NCBI GenBank assembly: GCA_036271855.1
Contig: DATAZV010000091.1
Coordinates: forward strand, 1 to 8,404
From: JAQGMJ01 sp036271855
GTDB lineage: Bacteria; Pseudomonadota; Gammaproteobacteria; Burkholderiales; JAEUOS01
Direction: 5' to 3'
Length of the DNA stretch: 8,404 bases
In this document: piece after piece, positions 5,756 through 8,404 of the stretch
Position numbering within the stretch: the first letter of the stretch is position 1
How the letters are laid out: each line of letters starts with the position of its first letter
Translations under genes and position numbers: made by a program
Notes under the pieces: model-generated
What the model saw: only the letters and a program-made list of their open reading frames with translations
The model's database searches: none
Told to the model about the DNA's origin: nothing

Positions 5756-6907
5756 CTAATCGAAGCTGACGATCTCCACCCAGTTGGCGTCCTTGCCGGT
5801 CGGGTACTTGTTGAGGAACTTGAGATTGCCGTCGCCCTCGATCGCGTAGACCGAAATGGTCGGCGATTTCTCGCCCGTCACCACCATATATTTGCCCTTG
5901 GCGTCGATGGCGAAGCCGCGCGGACCGGCTTCGGTATTGGTCGCGCTTATCCACTTCAGCGCGCCGGTGTCGCCGTTCACGCTGAAGGCGCCGATGGTGC
6001 TGTTGGTGCGCTCCGACATGTAGAGGTACTTGCCGTTGGGCGTCATGTGGATGTCGGCGACCCAGATGTCCTTGTCGGTATTGCGCGGCGGCGGCCCGCC
6101 GGGCGCGCCGATGGCGCCGCGCGGCAGGCCCGGCCCCAGGTTGCTGCCGGGCGGCACGCCGGACACCGAAGAGACTTCGGAGAGCAGGCCGGTGCGCGCA
6201 TCCAGCGACAGGGTGGTGACGGTGCCGACCATTTCGCTCAGCAGGTAGACGAACTTGTTGTCCTTCGAGGTGATGAAGTGGCGCGGCCCGCTGACCGGTT
6301 TCATCAGGATGGTCGCCGGCGTGTTGGCGGCCAGGCGCCCGCTCTTGGCGTCGAAGGTGAACTGGAACACCAGGTCGCTGCCCAGGGTCGGCGTATAGAC
6401 GAAGCGGTTGGTCTCATCGACGCGGATGGAGTGCGCGTTGCGCCCCACCGGGATCACCTGGCTGGCTTCCGGCGCGATGCGGCCATCGGCGCCCACCGCG
6501 TTGACGCTGATCAGGTTGGCGCCGTAGCCGGCGGCGAACAGCCAGCGCCCGGTGCGGTCCAGCGAGATGTAGGGAAAGCTGCCGGCGGCCGGCACGCTGC
6601 CCAGCAGGGTGAGCGCGCCGTTGGCCGGGTTGATCGCAAAGGCGTGCAACTGGAACGGCGCGGTGCGCGAAGCGGCGTAGAGAAAGCGCTTGTCCGGGCT
6701 CACCGCCATCGGCATCACCAGGCCCGCCACCTTGACGCGCGGGCCGGCGACCAGGCTGCCGTCGCCCTGCATGGTGTAAGTGGTCAGCTCGCCATCATCG
6801 GCGTTGGAGACGTAAACATAAGTTGCCGCCAGCGCGGGCGCGGCCACGCCCATGGTTGCCAGTGCGGCCATGGCGAATACCTTTTTCAAGCAGTTGATTG
6901 CCTGCAT
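5756..6907 (-). CDS. Exported lactonase-family beta-propeller (6-phosphogluconolactonase-like)
   Basis: A 383-residue protein of the seven-bladed lactonase propeller family (PF10282 type, the fold of E. coli Pgl/YbhE). Repeating blade signatures are clear: TYVYVSNADDGELTTYTM (29-46), MAVSPDKRFLYAASR (67-81), HSIRVDETNRFVYTPTLGSD (159-178), GPRHFITSKDNKFVYLLSEM (207-226), ADIHMTPNGKYLYMSER (284-300) and GPRGFAIDAKGKYMVVTGEK (328-347). Conserved polar residues of the central channel, including His159, Arg209, His210 and His287, are present. Unlike cytoplasmic Pgl, it begins with a clear signal peptide (KK, hydrophobic stretch, then ALA with cleavage near 27/28), so it should act in the periplasm on a sugar lactone, or bind another ligand. 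A Gly/Pro-rich insertion at about 250-276 separates two blades. The start is fixed by a strong GGAGG ribosome binding site. It has its own promoter and terminator, and a LacI-type palindrome in the promoter hints at carbohydrate control. Confidence 0.94.
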   Translation of the reverse strand: MQAINCLKKVFAMAALATMGVAAPALAATYVYVSNADDGELTTYTMQGDGSLVAGPRVKVAGLVMPMAVSPDKRFLYAASRTAPFQLHAFAINPANGALTLLGSVPAAGSFPYISLDRTGRWLFAAGYGANLISVNAVGADGRIAPEASQVIPVGRNAHSIRVDETNRFVYTPTLGSDLVFQFTFDAKSGRLAANTPATILMKPVSGPRHFITSKDNKFVYLLSEMVGTVTTLSLDARTGLLSEVSSVSGVPPGSNLGPGLPRGAIGAPGGPPPRNTDKDIWVADIHMTPNGKYLYMSERTNSTIGAFSVNGDTGALKWISATNTEAGPRGFAIDAKGKYMVVTGEKSPTISVYAIEGDGNLKFLNKYPTGKDANWVEIVSFD

Positions 6908-6911
6908 ATGT

Positions 6912-6918
6912 CTCCTCC
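6912..6918 (-). promoter_or_regulatory. Strong ribosome binding site of the lactonase gene
   Basis: GGAGGAG on the minus strand (6918-6912) precedes the ATG at 6907 with ideal spacing. It is the strongest Shine-Dalgarno in the window and fixes the lactonase start, implying good translation. Confidence 0.9.
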
Positions 6919-6965
6919 AATTATTTTAGAAACCCGTTGAACGGCTTGGGCTGGATGGGGCGCCC

Positions 6966-6989
6966 ATTGTAGTGCAGTTAGCGCTACCA
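6966..6989 (-). promoter_or_regulatory. Lactonase promoter -10 element with overlapping LacI-type operator candidate
   Basis: TACAAT (6971-6966) is a good -10 element, giving a start near 6959 and a leader of about 50 bases; the -35 region is poor. Just upstream, TGGTAGCGCTAACT (6989-6976) contains the perfect palindrome TAGCGCTA with partly matching flanks. Operators of the form TGGTAGCGCTACCA, with a central CG, are typical of LacI-family sugar regulators, and 12 of 14 positions match that form. A repressor here would cover the promoter spacer. No LacI-family gene is in the window. Confidence 0.4.
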
Positions 6990-7002
6990 CGCAGGCACGG
7001 CG

Positions 7003-7030
7003 GCGCCGGCATTTCTCAGATTGCCGGCGC
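7003..7030 (-). terminator. Stable hairpin after the citrate-synthase-like gene, no T tract
   Basis: GCGCCGGCA (7003-7011) and TGCCGGCGC (7022-7030) form a perfect nine-pair stem around a ten-base loop, 17 bases after the stop at 7048. No T run follows on the minus strand, so it is either a weak terminator, a 3'-end stabiliser or part of a Rho-dependent end. It separates this gene from the lactonase promoter. Confidence 0.4.
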
Positions 7031-7047
7031 TGGAACGCGAACAGTCC

Positions 7048-8313
7048 TCAGACGAATTTGGCCCGCGGCCGGATCAGGAACCCCGCCAGCCGCTGTTCCA
7101 GCACGTGCGCCACCCAGCCTGCCGAGCGCCCGAGGGCGAACAGGCCGCTGGCGCTGCCGCGCGGCAGCTCAAGCGCGCGCGACAGCACCACCAGCCCCAT
7201 TTCGATCGACGGCAGGGTGCCGAATTGTTCGCGCGCGGTGTCCAGCACGGCCTGCATGTGCTGCACGTCGGCGCGGGCGCGGGGGCCGGCGACCGCCGCC
7301 GCGATTTCCAGCATCAGCGTGCCGCGCGGGTCGCCCTTCGGGTAGGCGGGATGGTTGAAGCCGGGGGGATTGCGCGCCCCTTCGGTGAGGCGTTTGATGG
7401 TGGCGAGAATCGCCTGTTCATCCACCGGGGTGGCGAACATTTCCTCGATCTTGTCCGGCATGCTGCCCACCAGCGAGCCGAAGTGCGCGCCCAGCGCGGC
7501 GCCGATGCAGGAGTGCAGGTCGGCGCCGGTGGAAGCGGCCACGCGCGCGGCGAAGGTGGTCGGGTTCAGTTCGTGGTCGGCGCACAGCACCAGCGCCTGC
7601 TGCAGGGCGCGATGGGTGTCGCGCTCGTCCGCGAGCTTGAGCGCGCTGAGCACGCCGCTGACGATGCTTTCGCCTTCGGCCAGCGCGTAAAAGGACTTGC
7701 GGCCGCCGAGAAAGCCGAAGGTGCCGGCAAGCGCGCGGATCAGGCGCCGCGCCGACTGCACGGCGGTGGCGCCGGAAGCCAGGCGCTCGGTGCGCGAGCC
7801 CTCGGCTATCCCCAGGGCGACGGTGACGGCCGACATCAGTTGCAGGACGTGGGCTTTCTCGTGCAGTTGCGCCGCCTGCTGCAGCCAGCCCGGCACCGGC
7901 GCCGGCAGCGGCGGCGAGGGCCAGCGGATGGTCGGGGAGGCGTGGATGTCGTCGTGGAAATGCCCGCTCCACAGGTACTCGGCCACCCCTTCGAAGCCGG
8001 CGCCCTCGCGCGCCAGGTCGGTGGCCAGGCGGGCGCGGTAGCGCGGGCCTTGCGGGGTGATTTCGGTGATGCCGGTCTGGATCACCGGCTCGCCCCAGCG
8101 CATCGCGGAAGCGGCGACCGGGCCGTGGCCGGCGCGGGCCTCGGCGCGGGCCTTGGCCTTTTCCACATCCTCGCGCAGGTAGAACGAGGCGCGGCCGCCG
8201 GGCTGGGGCATGGCGCGGATGAAACCGCGGCTGACATAGGAGTACAGCGTGGCCGCCTTGATGCCGAGTATTTCCAGGGCCTGCTCGCGGTTCAGGTAAT
8301 CGCTTTCGGGCAT
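7048..8313 (-). CDS. Helix-turn-helix citrate-synthase-like protein with altered active site
   Basis: A 421-residue protein. Residues 5-55 are a MerR-like helix-turn-helix (YLNREQALEILGIKAATLYS, then FYLREDV), and residues about 70-421 are a citrate-synthase fold, an arrangement known from a proteobacterial subfamily of citrate-synthase homologues. Retained features are DHELN with His247, GFNHPAYPKGDPR with His321 and Arg330, the GRSAGW motif with Arg396, and the C-terminal RPR (415-417). Two of the three catalytic positions differ: the GPxHGG segment reads GSLVGS, so Val282 replaces the catalytic histidine (E. coli His264), and the NVDF segment reads SIEM, so Glu371 replaces the catalytic aspartate (Asp362). 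Condensation of acetyl-CoA and oxaloacetate is therefore doubtful; a ligand-binding regulator is plausible. The ATG at 8313 fits the usual start just before the DNA-binding domain; a TTG at 8364 would add 17 residues. No good Shine-Dalgarno is visible. The gene is complete. Confidence 0.92.
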   Translation of the reverse strand: MPESDYLNREQALEILGIKAATLYSYVSRGFIRAMPQPGGRASFYLREDVEKAKARAEARAGHGPVAASAMRWGEPVIQTGITEITPQGPRYRARLATDLAREGAGFEGVAEYLWSGHFHDDIHASPTIRWPSPPLPAPVPGWLQQAAQLHEKAHVLQLMSAVTVALGIAEGSRTERLASGATAVQSARRLIRALAGTFGFLGGRKSFYALAEGESIVSGVLSALKLADERDTHRALQQALVLCADHELNPTTFAARVAASTGADLHSCIGAALGAHFGSLVGSMPDKIEEMFATPVDEQAILATIKRLTEGARNPPGFNHPAYPKGDPRGTLMLEIAAAVAGPRARADVQHMQAVLDTAREQFGTLPSIEMGLVVLSRALELPRGSASGLFALGRSAGWVAHVLEQRLAGFLIRPRAKFV

Positions 8314-8349
8314 CGCGTCGCAGCTAAAGGCTGATCTTGTTGGTGAAGG

Positions 8350-8404
8350 ATCAATGTTGAACAATATGGCTGCCTGCGACTAGAGGGCCATGTTGATTGT
8401 GCAC
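8350..8404. promoter_or_regulatory. AT-richer upstream region with repeated ATGTTGA motif
   Basis: The stretch upstream of the citrate-synthase-like gene is less GC-rich than the surroundings. It holds ATGTTGA twice in direct orientation (8354-8360 and 8390-8396, 36 bases apart), the palindrome TCAATGTTGA (8351-8360), and ATGGC/GCCAT arms (8366-8370 and 8387-8391). Such clustering is what operators look like, and the downstream gene encodes a DNA-binding domain, so autoregulation is possible. No clear -35/-10 pair can be assigned and the window ends here. Confidence 0.25.

Noticed and set aside
5660..6940. 426-codon plus-strand open frame opposite the lactonase gene
   Set aside because: It is antisense to a clear beta-propeller with a strong ribosome binding site, and it runs through the lactonase terminator. 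The product is His/Arg/Gly-rich shadow sequence.
539..8313. A single operon of co-directional genes
   Set aside because: Several internal terminators and separate promoter elements, with gaps of about 70 to 210 bases and no overlapping genes, argue for individual transcription units.
7021..8334. 437-codon plus-strand open frame opposite the citrate-synthase-like gene
   Set aside because: Antisense shadow in high-GC sequence with no recognisable motif.

Overview
The window looks like ordinary chromosome from a GC-rich Gram-negative bacterium. The overall protein flavour (an AraC_N-type regulator, a helix-turn-helix citrate-synthase homologue, a FimV-like Ala/Pro/Lys-rich protein, an exported beta-propeller lactonase) suggests a betaproteobacterium, perhaps Oxalobacteraceae (Massilia, Duganella or Janthinobacterium relatives). 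That assignment is inference; no marker gene is present. I see no rRNA, tRNA, insertion sequence, prophage gene, CRISPR array or complete defence operon.

Seven complete genes lie on the minus strand. From right to left they are: a MerR-like helix-turn-helix protein fused to a citrate-synthase fold (8313-7048); an exported lactonase-type beta-propeller (6907-5756); an exported protein of unknown function (5544-4603); a zinc-free MDR quinone oxidoreductase (4464-3475); a 409-residue protein with a long KP-rich linker (3366-2137); a small WCGWC thioredoxin-like protein (2020-1676); an AraC-family regulator (1543-539); and, counting it as a further small gene, a three-helix membrane protein (417-106). 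At the left edge the plus strand carries what looks like the tail of a RelE/ParE-type toxin gene, convergent with the membrane protein and sharing a bidirectional terminator with it.

Although co-oriented, the genes do not look like one operon. Gaps are about 70 to 210 bases, several genes have their own hairpin terminator (489-515, 1644-1673, 5712-5737), and several have a recognisable promoter element (2028-2057, 4536-4541, 6966-6971). They are better read as single-gene units. No intergenic stretch exceeds 300 bases.

The best candidate for unusual biology is the rightmost gene. Its citrate-synthase domain keeps the fold signatures and one catalytic histidine, but has valine where the GPxHGG histidine should be and glutamate where the catalytic aspartate should be. 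Joined to a DNA-binding domain, this suggests a metabolite-sensing regulator or a changed enzyme. Other points of interest are a near-leaderless thioredoxin-like gene under a strong sigma70-type promoter, a LacI-type operator-like palindrome inside the promoter of the exported lactonase, and a very stable GC-only hairpin just upstream of the oxidoreductase ribosome binding site.
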